Numbered from the stretch's first letter, positions 7,965-16,471 are shown. The stretch: DNA of 28,287 nt from Euryarchaeota archaeon UBA443 (GCA_002499195.1 DAKS01000036.1:1-28287); one strand, 5' to 3'. Numbers and translations: made by a program. Notes: generated by a model not told the origin, from the sequence alone.

Positions 7965-8735
7965 ATGGGAGTCCCGTTTAGTGATGAGGCTAGTCTGCGT
8001 TGGGCCCTTATTGCATTTGAATTTCTTATTGGCATCGTTCTGATATACAATAGTAAAAATCAGCCATTTCCGCGCCCAAGTGGCCGATTTGGTTGGCTCG
8101 TCATCCTCATCACGATCTTGGTACTGATAGGACAAGCGGCCCCAAAGCCAATGACAGTTTTTGCTCATTTCATAATGCTCTCGGGTATTGGAGGGTTCGG
8201 ATTGGTTGCAGGCGTGTATCAACTCGCACAAACTCAGCGCGATGTATTGGTTGCTCCATATGCAGGTATGATGTTCTGTGTCGGAGTTGTCGGCTTGATG
8301 GTTCTCACTTGGGATGATCTTTCGAAAGTTGAGCAATGGGCCGGATTCCTGACAATTGTCGTTTTGGGCGGAGGTGAAACCTGGCTCATTTTCCGAGGTT
8401 TGTTGATCGGTAAACTTCCTCAAGCATGGTCACAAGCAGGAATGATTGCACTAATGCAGGGTCGTTTAACTGGACGAAATGGGGCCATTGAGTGCTTCGA
8501 GAAAGGATGGGATGTGAATGAAGAACATCTCAATCCCATGGCTTATGTAGCGCTACACCGAATTCACCTTTTCCTTGGTCAGGATGAAGAGGCTCGAACT
8601 TGGAAAGCTCATCTCGATCGAGAAGGCGGTGAATCGGCAGTAGCTCATGAATACATACAAGCCATTCATGATGCCTTAACAGATCATGACCCTCAGGCTG
8701 CAGAACGCTTGCCTATTAGGCATGAGGAAGAATAG
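7965..8735 (+). CDS. Five-TM membrane protein with helical cytoplasmic domain
   Basis: A 256-residue protein not recognised as a named family. The first 150 residues hold about five hydrophobic segments: around 12-30, 43-60, 64-88, 97-118 and 125-148. The last 105 residues are soluble and helical. They contain LMQGRLTGRNGAIECFEKGWDVNEEHLNPMAYVALHRIHLF-like helix pairs that resemble TPR units, and a charged C-terminus (RHEEE). The start at ATG 7965 is set by a very strong ribosome site. The gene follows rlmH by 36 bp and could be cotranscribed with it. A scaffold or membrane-associated protein-interaction role is a guess from architecture only. Confidence 0.75.
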   Translation: MGVPFSDEASLRWALIAFEFLIGIVLIYNSKNQPFPRPSGRFGWLVILITILVLIGQAAPKPMTVFAHFIMLSGIGGFGLVAGVYQLAQTQRDVLVAPYAGMMFCVGVVGLMVLTWDDLSKVEQWAGFLTIVVLGGGETWLIFRGLLIGKLPQAWSQAGMIALMQGRLTGRNGAIECFEKGWDVNEEHLNPMAYVALHRIHLFLGQDEEARTWKAHLDREGGESAVAHEYIQAIHDALTDHDPQAAERLPIRHEEE

Positions 8736-8790
8736 CCGGATTCTGGAAAAATCCCCCCGTATTCTTACCAGAAGTTACGCAAAAACGAGA

Positions 8791-8800
8791 TAATTTAAAG
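8791..8800 (+). promoter_or_regulatory. TATA box of the small two-TM protein gene
   Basis: TAATTTAAAG is centred about 27 nt before ATG 8824. The intervening bases are A/T-rich and contain no GGAGG-like site, so the gene is probably transcribed as a leaderless mRNA from its own promoter. The 88-bp gap after the preceding gene leaves room for it. Confidence 0.6.
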
Positions 8801-8823
8801 AACGTAAACGTCGATATACATAT

Positions 8824-9081
8824 ATGAACAAGCAAATTTCGATCAAAGTCTTCCTTTGGATGGTGATGATTTGGTCGGCTGCTAACCTGTTTGCTCAGGC
8901 TATTTACATGGGATTTAACGGTGTACCTTTTGATGGTTTTGCGATGATTGATTCGTTAGGAAATTGGTATTATGCACTTGTTATCATTGAAGTAATTGTG
9001 TGGGTGTATGTTGCAATGTATTTTGGAAAACGCCTTCACTCCAAGATTAATCCACCTGCGCAAATTCAGGTTAACCATTGA
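8824..9081 (+). CDS. Small two-TM membrane protein
   Basis: An 85-residue protein with two hydrophobic helices, about 8-30 (VFLWMVMIWSAANLFAQAIY) and 48-67 (YYALVIIEVIVWVYVAMYFG). A short polar loop separates them and a basic tail (KRLHSKINPP) follows. There is no recognised family and no cysteine. The ATG is preceded by a TATA box at leaderless spacing. By the positive-inside rule the basic tail would be cytoplasmic. Its place between two membrane or unknown genes gives no functional hint. Confidence 0.65.
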   Translation: MNKQISIKVFLWMVMIWSAANLFAQAIYMGFNGVPFDGFAMIDSLGNWYYALVIIEVIVWVYVAMYFGKRLHSKINPPAQIQVNH

Positions 9082-9144
9082 AATCAATTCTTTGCATTGA
9101 ATGCATCCGATGAGATTAAGGGGTGTCACGAAGAACATGTCATC

Positions 9145-9627
9145 ATGTTCAATCTTGACAGAGAACCATTGTTTTCTGGTCAACCCATGATGTTAGATGA
9201 TTTAAATCAAGACGAGTTTGAACGTTTGGATATTGAAAATCTGAGTGTCTTAAGCATCGATCAAGTACGTGAATCCTTGCCACTCGTCGAGCGACAATTG
9301 TCGACACTTCAAGCGATTGTTGATGAAGCCCATGACATGACTGAAGAGATTGAAATCCTTCTCGAAACACTCCCACCAGAGCACCCCCATGTTGTTGAGA
9401 TGTCGGAATTGCTTGGCGGTCTAGTGGCTCACTGGCAGCAAACCATAGCGAAGATTGAGAAACAGGGAGCACGTGTTGCTGGACTAGATCCTGGACGAAT
9501 CGAATGGTATGGTGTCGTCGACAATCAATTGATGTTATATTCATGGACGTCTGGTGAGTCTGATATTGAGTGGTATTACGGTCTTGATGAAGGGTTCTCC
9601 TCCCGAAAACCACTCATAGAAGCATAA
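9145..9627 (+). CDS. DUF2203 family protein
   Basis: About 160 residues. The first two thirds are predicted helices (SLPLVERQLSTLQAIVDEAHD and a second long helix ending WQQTIAKIEKQGARV). The last third carries the family's hallmark: a Gly/Asp turn, WYGVVDNQLMLYSWTSGE, then DIEWYYGLDEGFSSRKPL, matching the DUF2203 pattern 'cW..GE..I..WH....GF..R.PL'. The family is of unknown function and occurs in bacteria and archaea. I prefer ATG 9145; a TTG at 9097 would add 16 residues, and AGGGGTG near 9118 could serve either. It sits immediately upstream of the cobalamin adenosyltransferase gene (26 bp gap), probably in one transcript. Confidence 0.75.
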   Translation: MFNLDREPLFSGQPMMLDDLNQDEFERLDIENLSVLSIDQVRESLPLVERQLSTLQAIVDEAHDMTEEIEILLETLPPEHPHVVEMSELLGGLVAHWQQTIAKIEKQGARVAGLDPGRIEWYGVVDNQLMLYSWTSGESDIEWYYGLDEGFSSRKPLIEA

Positions 9628-9653
9628 CTTCCCAAGAACGAAGGGGGGAGCTC

Positions 9654-10352
9654 ATGGTTCGAATAGATCGGGTGCATACAGGTGGTGGCGATAAAGGCGA
9701 GTCATCACTTGTTGATGGTAGTCGACGTTTGAAATCCGATCTACGTTTTTCAGTTGTCGGAGATTGCGATGAACTCAACTCGATCATAGGATTGGTACGG
9801 ATGGAAAGTACCCGCGTTCCAATGCATCATAGTGATGGAGGAGATCGAAAAGGAGCGGAGCGAGTACATTTCATCTGTGATGCTGCACTATCCCGTATCC
9901 AACACGAATTATTTGATATTGGTGCGGAATTGGCTTGTCCTCCTGAAAATCTTCCAGAGTACATGGTGCTCATCGATGAGACTCAGGCCGATACGTTGGT
10001 TTCTGATATGGATGCATGGTTGACACAAGTTGAGCCTTTGACCTCCTTTATCCTCCCTGCGGGAGGCCCTCCTCAAGCAGTTTTGCACCACGCAAGAACT
10101 GTTGCCCGACGTCTTGAACGCGGCATTGTTCAACTTCGTGAGCACGAAGGAGAAAATTCTGTTCGCCCTCTTATCTTGACCTATATCAATCGCCTATCGG
10201 ATTGGTTATTTGTTTTGAGCAGATGGATTACGGCTGTACTCGGTGAAGAAGAAATGTTGTGGCAACCTCTTGGTAAGCGAGGAAAAGAAGAGGGTATTGC
10301 GAGATCTATCCTTCGTCAAGCAGAACATGATGCCGATCTTGATCACATCTAA
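9654..10352 (+). CDS. PduO-type cob(I)alamin adenosyltransferase
   Basis: A 232-residue ATP:corrinoid adenosyltransferase of the PduO/MMAB family, which attaches the 5'-deoxyadenosyl group of ATP to cob(I)alamin to make coenzyme B12. Landmarks: the ATP loop THxGGGDKGES-type at the N-terminus; SRRLKSDLRF; GDCDELNSIIG; IQHELFDIGAELACP; the FILPAGG segment; LHHARTVARRLERG; and YINRLSDWLFVLSRW, where the Asn/Arg/Asp residues bind the nucleotide. The insert around residues 52-70 (HHSDGGDRKGAERVH) and the C-terminal 20 residues are longer than in many homologues (usually about 190). The start at ATG 9654 is fixed by GGGGGGAG. The stop interlocks with the stop of the convergent Nudix gene. It implies use of adenosylcobalamin enzymes by this organism. 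Confidence 0.92.
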   Translation: MVRIDRVHTGGGDKGESSLVDGSRRLKSDLRFSVVGDCDELNSIIGLVRMESTRVPMHHSDGGDRKGAERVHFICDAALSRIQHELFDIGAELACPPENLPEYMVLIDETQADTLVSDMDAWLTQVEPLTSFILPAGGPPQAVLHHARTVARRLERGIVQLREHEGENSVRPLILTYINRLSDWLFVLSRWITAVLGEEEMLWQPLGKRGKEEGIARSILRQAEHDADLDHI

Positions 10353-10753
10353 TTCGAGGACTTGACTTTCTCCCATGCTCGGCGAACAATGGTTCGAGTT
10401 TCATCATGTGTTAATTGCGCAAGAGCTTGTTCCCAATCCAGCCATAGGTGGTCACGGTGTTCATGTGAGAGTGTAACATCGAGGGTATCTGTTTCAGCGA
10501 GGAACCAAAACACTTCCTTCTCTCGTTTTCGACCTTTATGACGATAGGTGTAGGCGGTACGCTCAACAAAATCTTGGTCGAAGATAATTTCAGTAATTCC
10601 AGTCTCTTCCGCCAACTCTCTACGTACGGTTGCAACGCGATCGACGTCCGCCCCCTCGACGTGACCCTTTGGTAAATCCCAATGGCCTTGTGGATATTGA
10701 AGCAATAAGATACTGTCAATGTTGACCAAGACTACGCCACAAGAAGTCTCCAC
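10349..10753 (-). CDS. Nudix hydrolase, Ap4A-hydrolase-like
   Basis: With a GTG start at 10753 the protein is 134 residues, begins METSCGVVLVN as Ap4A/diadenosine-type Nudix proteins do, and has GGAGGGG five bases before the start. The longer frame back to 10870 has no ATG and would overlap the divergent DHH gene. LPKGHVEG and RRELAEETGI form the Nudix box. The catalytic REL-x-EE-x-G part is intact, but the loop between GHVE and RE is one residue longer than the classical G-x5-E-x7-RE spacing, and the usual first Glu is an Asp. Later features are YTYRHKGRKREKEVFWFLAE and EHRDHLWLDWEQA. It likely hydrolyses dinucleoside polyphosphates or related nucleotides; substrate unproven. Confidence 0.88.
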   Translation of the reverse strand: METSCGVVLVNIDSILLLQYPQGHWDLPKGHVEGADVDRVATVRRELAEETGITEIIFDQDFVERTAYTYRHKGRKREKEVFWFLAETDTLDVTLSHEHRDHLWLDWEQALAQLTHDETRTIVRRAWEKVKSSN

Positions 10754-10758
10754 TCCAT

Positions 10759-10765
10759 CCCCTCC
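10759..10765 (-). promoter_or_regulatory. Ribosome binding site that decides the Nudix start
   Basis: GGAGGGG on the minus strand lies five bases upstream of GTG 10753. No comparable site precedes the far-upstream GTG at 10870, so it supports the 134-residue protein. Confidence 0.7.
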
Positions 10766-10854
10766 AATCAGCCCTGTCCGGGATATGGTTTGATATCTTC
10801 GCGGTCTATGTTTGCCCAATAGGTTCAATATACGTCGAATTTGGAGGAACAAAT

Positions 10855-11838
10855 ATGGTAGCCAAGCCACCGTTCCCAGATGTTCATCGAATCATTGCAG
10901 ATTCGGATTTAGATGGGATGTGCGCTGCGGTTGTTTTGAAGAAAGTCTACCCTGATGCAGAGGTGCATTTTGCTCATGCGGCTTTGATTCGCTCGGGCGT
11001 CATTGATGACTTGATTGATGAACACACTGTAACAGTTGACTTACCCTTTCATCCGAAGAGTGGATGGTATCTCGACCATCATTTAACCAACAAACCTAGC
11101 GATTCGGAACACAACGAATTTACTTCCAAAGGAGGAATCGTTCATTGGGATCACACGCCTTCAGCCGCCCGACTTGCCTTCGATTTGTTTCGAGAAGAAT
11201 TCAATTTCCCTCATCTCGAGGCTATAATGCCTCTTGTTGACGACCTTGATTCTGGAGGTATTTCGCTTGAAATATTTCTTGAAGATGGCCCCCTTCTCCA
11301 ACTTTCACGTACTTTGAACTACAATGACGCAGCTTACATGCATCACCTTCTCACTTTGTTCCAGACATGTACTTCAATGGATCAGATTTACGCTGATGAG
11401 ACGGTCCGAGAACGGATGATTAAGGCTCAAACTTCACGTAAGGATTTGATGAAACTTGTGAAACAAAAAACAACCATCATCGACCGACTTGCAATCTGTC
11501 GTCTTGAGGATACTGGGCATCGGTCGAATGGTTACCTAATTACTGCATTCGCTGGCGAGGATGCTGATGCTTGCTGCATTATTCATGGTTATTCCGATGG
11601 AGAAATTGGTAACAAGTTACGTCCTCCACTCTCTGCGAGTTTCTATGCCAATTCATTTCTTTCAGAGGGGCAAAATCGTTACGATTTGTCAAGATTGGCA
11701 ACAGAATTCGATCCTCACGGCGGAGGCCATGTAAATGCCTGTGGTTGTCGTATTCAGCCACCAGGTCTTGATGCAAATCTGGCAAGATGGTTGGCAATGT
11801 GGAATGATCGCGATATTCAACTCAAGCCTCATGATTAG
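10855..11838 (+). CDS. DHH/DHHA1 family phosphoesterase
   Basis: A 327-residue phosphoesterase of the DHH superfamily (RecJ, nanoRNase/oligoribonuclease and cyclic-dinucleotide phosphodiesterases). Motif I is ADSDLDGMCAA (Asp16, Asp18, Asp20); motif II is the TVDLPFHP region (Asp62); motif III is YLDHH (74-76), which names the family; motif IV is PLVDDLDSGG. The C-terminal DHHA1 half ends in PHGGGHVNACGCRI, the substrate-binding GGGH motif. All metal ligands expected of an active enzyme appear present. The classical first motif has a leading His, replaced here by Ile/Ala residues. Likely cytoplasmic; the substrate, a short RNA or a cyclic or linear dinucleotide, cannot be told from sequence. 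ATG 10855 is preceded by GGAGG. It converges on the next gene with a 4-nt overlap. Confidence 0.88.
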   Translation: MVAKPPFPDVHRIIADSDLDGMCAAVVLKKVYPDAEVHFAHAALIRSGVIDDLIDEHTVTVDLPFHPKSGWYLDHHLTNKPSDSEHNEFTSKGGIVHWDHTPSAARLAFDLFREEFNFPHLEAIMPLVDDLDSGGISLEIFLEDGPLLQLSRTLNYNDAAYMHHLLTLFQTCTSMDQIYADETVRERMIKAQTSRKDLMKLVKQKTTIIDRLAICRLEDTGHRSNGYLITAFAGEDADACCIIHGYSDGEIGNKLRPPLSASFYANSFLSEGQNRYDLSRLATEFDPHGGGHVNACGCRIQPPGLDANLARWLAMWNDRDIQLKPHD

Positions 11839-12299
11839 ATGACTTGAAAGGTATAAATCAAGCCAAGGAATGAATGAATCATCACCAAAGCCATCATCAT
11901 GTCCGATGCTCGGCCATGCTTGGTTCGTTCAAGTGCAAAGGATTCGTTCTCTTCCATCTTCTCAGCCGTTGTTCGACCGTATCGTACAACAAGCCAAAGG
12001 AGAACCAAACCGATCGGGCCAGAGAATCCATGGATGTTTTGAGGAAGTAAATCAGAACTCCAATCATCGTTTACTAGCAGGCCTGAAATCGCTCTAGCAA
12101 CAAATGCAATGAGGGCCAGAGAGATGCCTGCCCAAAGTAGTAATTCTCCATGCCGCTGGTGCCGAGCAAGCGCTTTTTTGCGTTCATCTCCCCGTAAGGA
12201 CATTCCCTTTTTCCTCCAGCCATACTGCCTTACAAGCCAGAAAACAAAGGCTGTAGCGAGAACTGGATGAATGAGCATTATGATCGTTCTCGTTGTCAT
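11835..12299 (-). CDS. Four-TM His-rich membrane protein, DUF4079/cytochrome b561-like
   Basis: A 154-residue integral membrane protein with four hydrophobic segments, about 5-23, 51-72, 86-106 and 133-152. Histidines sit at or near helix ends: MLIHPVLATAF, RHQRHGELLLW, NIHGFSGPIG and MIHSFLGLIY. This placement, with HP in helix 1, HG before helix 2, HG in helix 3 and H-x-x-LG in helix 4, resembles DUF4079 and b561-type haem proteins. The resemblance is by eye and haem binding is not established. ATG 12299 is chosen because GGAGGGG lies eight bases upstream; a TTG two codons earlier is too close to that site. The 3' end shares TTAG with the DHH gene stop. Confidence 0.7.
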   Translation of the reverse strand: MTTRTIIMLIHPVLATAFVFWLVRQYGWRKKGMSLRGDERKKALARHQRHGELLLWAGISLALIAFVARAISGLLVNDDWSSDLLPQNIHGFSGPIGLVLLWLVVRYGRTTAEKMEENESFALERTKHGRASDMMMALVMIHSFLGLIYTFQVI

Positions 12300-12307
12300 A
12301 TTCAACT

Positions 12308-12314
12308 CCCCTCC
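12308..12314 (-). promoter_or_regulatory. Ribosome binding site of the four-TM His-rich protein
   Basis: GGAGGGG on the minus strand is eight bases before ATG 12299 and only two bases before the alternative TTG 12305, so it favours the ATG. Confidence 0.65.
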
Positions 12315-12414
12315 TGTGAATGGGACGGTTGGCTGACTTGAATGCGTTTCTCTTATCCTTGTGGCTTCGGCGGTGAGTTCAAAGGTGGAATGTCGAGGGA
12401 ACGTTGGGGGCGCT

Positions 12415-15400
12415 ATGCAGGAGTCTTATCTCGCGGCCTGTCTTGAAGTAGGATTCAAGACAGTAAAGAATCGGCGGCTGAATGCCGTCGGTAAATGCCC
12501 AGAATTCACACTGATGGATAAACCATGGAAAGAGTTGGTAAAACTCGCAGTTCTTGAGACAGAGATACCTGGCCAAGATGAGGATGGAGAGACAATTGCT
12601 CCATCGCCTCGATTCCGTCGAGGTCGTCGGCGAGGAAGGAAACAATCACCCATCCCTTCTCCGGAGGAAATCAGGTCAATGGATGATGAAACACCAGCAC
12701 TTCGTTTCGCTCTCATTCTTGTAAACAAATTCATCCATAATGATCAATGGTCTGATGACGAACATGGTTCCTTTGAAACCGAAATTCGTACAATCTGCAT
12801 TGATCAAGGGGTTCACTCAGTTTGGCATGAAATGGCGAAGCGATGTAGCCTTTTCAGTCAATTTTCGGCATGTCCGATTTCAGAATCTAAGGCAAAATCA
12901 TCACAAACAAAACTCGATTTGTCTGAAATTGCAATAGACCCTTTCAACATACAATCTTGCCTTGAAGTCTTCAAATCCATTCCAGACAATCAATACAGTG
13001 CAGAACAACTTGTTGCAATGAATCGATTGGTCAAGAGACTTTCATCAGGTAAATGGCCGAATGTTGAATCTCATCTGCTCGAGCTTGATGGAAACTTATC
13101 CCTTGTTTCCTTGCTGATTGCTCTAAACACAAATGCGCCAACAGATACAATCCTTGAGCGTCTTAGTAAAGCAAACAAATCCCTTGCTGAGCGCTATAAA
13201 TTAGCGATGATTTTCACAGAAGATACGATCGATTGGGACGACTCCTACTTTTCACAGGCCGATGATGACCTTGGGCAAGCACTTCTCAAATTAGTTTGGC
13301 TCAACGGGCCGTTGGAACAGATGAATCCTACCGCTGCACAGTTGGAGATTGGATTGGACCTTCTGATAAAGGAACAGGCTCCTACCAATCGCGTTGATGT
13401 TATTCGTTGGAAAATGCTTCAATGTTATGTTGAGGAAGAGCGCAGTGATGATGCACTTGAGATTATCAGGTCGATTTCTCTGGAGCATGACTCAGATGGA
13501 TCAGAACTTATCCCTCTATTGATACAACTGAATAATTCTGAGGCTTATTCTTGGCTTGAAGTGAACATGAGAAATATCGACGAGGGTGGTTTGGTTTCAA
13601 TCGCCCAAGAAAATACAATCCCAATCACACTTCGAGCGCAGGCTCTCATTTTACTCAAGGAACAGGATGGAGAGGGGTGGAATCAGGTCCAGCCTCTCGC
13701 AGTGCACGTATTCATTCAAACCCTCAATCTGGATGAATTAGCCAAGATTCTTCTCCATGATGATATCGCAATACCTTCCTATCCCCACGAAACACTGATT
13801 TTTGCTCATCTATTGAGCGCTCACCATAGCGAAGAAGATTGGGATGCAGCCCGGGAAGCGCGTAAGAAAGCCTTGCAAGTTGTTCAATCAATGGAAGTAC
13901 CTGAATCCATAAGTGATGATGAATACAAACTTCTTCTGTTGCTTGAGGGTCAAATCGAAGAATCGGTTAGCAAACTTAAGTTGACCGACTCTTTGTCGGG
14001 AAGAGATGGAATCAAAGCCATCAATCAAATCGTCAAAGCACTTTCCTCAGGAGGGTCACATCTTGTGGATGAAAAGCATCTGAGCAATCTCATCGAATCA
14101 TTAGAAGAGGGAGAAATAACCGCTCTGGGAGAAGCGCTTTTGAGAACCATCGTTTCCAAACTGAGACTCAACAATGCGCGACTATCCTTGGAACGTGGTG
14201 ATGGCCCAGATCAAGTTGTTTTGATGCTTGAAACAGTTCTCAGTCAACCATCTATCCCTTATCCAATCGTTCATGGCGTCCGTCAATTGATGCACGAATT
14301 CGATCTTGGGGTTGAGGCATTGGTTCAATGGTATCAACAACACCATCAGCGCTCCATATGGGCGCTTCTTGCGCAAGCAACACTTGAAGCATCTAAAGGA
14401 AAGAATCTCTCAGCGGCTCGTTTGTTCAAACGTTCTGCTGATTCTGGGGCCTTTGCATACGATGAGGAAATCATGTTCTATCGAAAAGCATTGATTCATT
14501 TTGCATTCGATCAAAAATGGGGAGAAGCAACGCAACTTCTTGCAGAACACCCGAATTTGCGTGCTGCGATTACGAAACGTTTCCAACTCTATTTGGATGT
14601 CTCGCATAAAGCATCCATACAAGAAACGGCGAAGGCTACATCGATACTGAAGAACTTTGTAAAGAAGCAGGAAACCTATGTTGAGCAAACAGAAAAAGGT
14701 GAGAAAACTCGAACGAAGACAGTCTTTCAAGAGGACGAACTCGATTTACTTCACACCTATCCCGATGAACATCCAAAACCACTTCCAAAAGAGCCGTTCA
14801 CTGGCCGCCTTCTAGCGGCAACGAATGCATTGCAACGCGACTATAGAACTCAGAGTTCTAAGTCCTTTGATCGTCGATATCGTGACATTATGTTGATGCG
14901 TAATCCAGATCCGGTAGAAATCCATACGCTTGCTCGACAGGCAAGTGAAACCTCGCCGCTAGACGCACTTCGGATCCTTGAACGTGCGCAATTGTCTGGA
15001 CGTTTCCTGGATCGAAACAAATCCTTTGCTAACTTAGAACAGATGTTGTTCGGCCGCCATCAATCCGAAATCCGTACATCTGATCGCCGATATCTCAGAC
15101 ATTTATCGTTGAAACCTCTTGTTCTAGTCGATACTAATATCGTCATTGATGCGCTATATCAGCGGATTCAGCAGATACTCAACCGTTCAAATCATTTTGA
15201 AGATTCGACGAATCAACGCTCTCATTTCGCCGGCTATCTCCTCTATTTGGCAGCAAACAAGAAGGTTGATTTGTGGTTGCCGAAAGTTGTACGGGGCGAA
15301 ATTGAAAATATTGCTCGCTCGATTGACGACATTCGTACACGTTTCGAAAATGCTCTCGTTGATAACGAAGTACTCGAAACAACCATATCTGCTGAAAACA

Positions 15401-15807
15401 TGAAATCGATCGTCGATGAAATCATCACGGAATTCAGTACATGGGAAGGAAACTCTGATGAGCTTGAAGCAGAGGCAGTTAGTGATGAAATCAAGACTGC
15501 GATGAATGAATTCCTGACCGATCACAGTGAGATTTACGATGAGCTAACAAAGATGCGGCAACATTACGATGGCAAAACCATTCGAACTCAGATCGATGGA
15601 GAGAAAATATATCCTCAGAATCCAGATCGTAAGATTATGCAATACGCTGCAGCATTATCAAACCGTCCAATTGACAATGTAGGTTCGATTATCGTTGCAA
15701 CACATGATGGGGATTTCACGGTTGTTGCACGCGCATTCGAAGAGCGATTCGGCTTTGGTGTTGCAAAGAACAGTCGAACATTGAAACAGTGGTTACGTGA
15801 GTCATGA
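12415..15807 (+). CDS. Giant helical-repeat protein with C-terminal PIN nuclease domain
   Basis: An 1130-residue protein, much longer than ordinary PIN proteins (about 130-200). Residues about 1-50 form a small region I do not recognise. 66-76 is a basic patch (RFRRGRRRGRK) suited to nucleic-acid contact. About 80-780 is almost all predicted helix pairs of TPR/Sel1-like character (e.g. GKNLSAARLFKRSADSG). A charged linker follows, then the PIN domain from about 900. The four PIN acidic positions appear present: LVDTNIVID (Asp906), VRGEIE (Glu962), PDRKIMQYA (Asp1071) and ATHDGDF (Asp1098/Asp1100). About 109 acidic helical residues separate the second and third, far more than usual. There is no signal peptide, so it is likely cytoplasmic. 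ATG 12415 is preferred (GTTGGGGGCG just upstream); GTG 12361 is possible. Probably a ribonuclease guided by a protein-binding scaffold; target unknown. No antitoxin-like gene is next to it. Confidence 0.82.
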   Translation: MQESYLAACLEVGFKTVKNRRLNAVGKCPEFTLMDKPWKELVKLAVLETEIPGQDEDGETIAPSPRFRRGRRRGRKQSPIPSPEEIRSMDDETPALRFALILVNKFIHNDQWSDDEHGSFETEIRTICIDQGVHSVWHEMAKRCSLFSQFSACPISESKAKSSQTKLDLSEIAIDPFNIQSCLEVFKSIPDNQYSAEQLVAMNRLVKRLSSGKWPNVESHLLELDGNLSLVSLLIALNTNAPTDTILERLSKANKSLAERYKLAMIFTEDTIDWDDSYFSQADDDLGQALLKLVWLNGPLEQMNPTAAQLEIGLDLLIKEQAPTNRVDVIRWKMLQCYVEEERSDDALEIIRSISLEHDSDGSELIPLLIQLNNSEAYSWLEVNMRNIDEGGLVSIAQENTIPITLRAQALILLKEQDGEGWNQVQPLAVHVFIQTLNLDELAKILLHDDIAIPSYPHETLIFAHLLSAHHSEEDWDAAREARKKALQVVQSMEVPESISDDEYKLLLLLEGQIEESVSKLKLTDSLSGRDGIKAINQIVKALSSGGSHLVDEKHLSNLIESLEEGEITALGEALLRTIVSKLRLNNARLSLERGDGPDQVVLMLETVLSQPSIPYPIVHGVRQLMHEFDLGVEALVQWYQQHHQRSIWALLAQATLEASKGKNLSAARLFKRSADSGAFAYDEEIMFYRKALIHFAFDQKWGEATQLLAEHPNLRAAITKRFQLYLDVSHKASIQETAKATSILKNFVKKQETYVEQTEKGEKTRTKTVFQEDELDLLHTYPDEHPKPLPKEPFTGRLLAATNALQRDYRTQSSKSFDRRYRDIMLMRNPDPVEIHTLARQASETSPLDALRILERAQLSGRFLDRNKSFANLEQMLFGRHQSEIRTSDRRYLRHLSLKPLVLVDTNIVIDALYQRIQQILNRSNHFEDSTNQRSHFAGYLLYLAANKKVDLWLPKVVRGEIENIARSIDDIRTRFENALVDNEVLETTISAENMKSIVDEIITEFSTWEGNSDELEAEAVSDEIKTAMNEFLTDHSEIYDELTKMRQHYDGKTIRTQIDGEKIYPQNPDRKIMQYAAALSNRPIDNVGSIIVATHDGDFTVVARAFEERFGFGVAKNSRTLKQWLRES

Positions 15808-16461
15808 ACGTTTCCACACTGCTCGAAACCGCAGATGTTCTTCGCCATCATATTGGGTGGAATACATATTGATGGGTATAAGTTGTTGACCTAAAGATTC
15901 GATAAATGAAACCTCAAGTGGCCAAGGAGGTCCATCAAATTGGATGTCCTTTGAGGAATCAGTCATCCGGCCAATACAAATTAGCGTACCGTTCCGACCA
16001 ACGAGCGGCGCAAGATTCTTGGAAGCAGGAATTCGAAACTCTTGAGGAATTGCTTGCAAAATATGAACTTCTAATACAAGATCGAACTGTTGCATCCAGT
16101 GTGGTTTCGGATTTAGCAAGTCACCGACTTCCCAAGTGATAGATTGGTGTGGATGCATTTCTTTGACCCAGCCGATTGCAGATTCTGATAGATCAAAAGC
16201 GGTCACCTTCCATCCTTTCTCTGCAAGATAAACGGCGTCTTCTCCAAGGCCACATCCTACGATAAGAGCAGAACCTATTGGCTGTGTTGAATGTTGTTCT
16301 ATCCAATTGACAAGGAAGGGATGTGGTTCTCCTTTTGACCATGGAATCATCGTTCGGTCTTTTTCTGCAAATTCATACAAATCTTCGAACCAATCGAGAG
16401 GTGCTCCGCGTTCAAGTGCTGCATCAGAGAGATCTCTCAAAATTCTTTGCACTTTGTCCAT
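15802..16461 (-). CDS. Class I SAM-dependent methyltransferase, TPMT-like
   Basis: A 219-residue Rossmann-fold methyltransferase. The opening after a short helix, WFEDLYEFAEKDRTMIPWSKGEPHP, resembles the thiopurine S-methyltransferase family (W-x-x-Y ... W-x-x-G-x-P-x-P). SALIVGCGLGEDAVYLAEKG (65-83) is the SAM-binding motif I with the acidic ribose-binding Asp90 in VTAFDLSESAI. FDLVLEVHILQAI is motif IV. TPMT-type enzymes methylate thiols, selenium or other small nucleophiles; the substrate here is unknown. ATG 16461 follows the stop of icd by 10 bases and has GAAGG upstream, so it is probably translated from the icd transcript. Its stop abuts the stop of the PIN gene in the palindrome TCATGA. 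Confidence 0.85.
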   Translation of the reverse strand: MDKVQRILRDLSDAALERGAPLDWFEDLYEFAEKDRTMIPWSKGEPHPFLVNWIEQHSTQPIGSALIVGCGLGEDAVYLAEKGWKVTAFDLSESAIGWVKEMHPHQSITWEVGDLLNPKPHWMQQFDLVLEVHILQAIPQEFRIPASKNLAPLVGRNGTLICIGRMTDSSKDIQFDGPPWPLEVSFIESLGQQLIPINMYSTQYDGEEHLRFRAVWKRS

Positions 16462-16471
16462 GTTGACGCCT

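Noticed and set aside
7827..8423. Minus-strand open frame of 198 codons across the rlmH end and the five-TM gene
   Set aside because: It covers the strong ribosome site and two supported plus-strand genes, and its translation is rich in Ser, Asn and Cys with no domain pattern.
12415..15807. PIN protein as a VapBC-type toxin-antitoxin system
   Set aside because: The protein is about eight times the size of VapC, and both neighbours are convergent or divergent genes unrelated to antitoxins.
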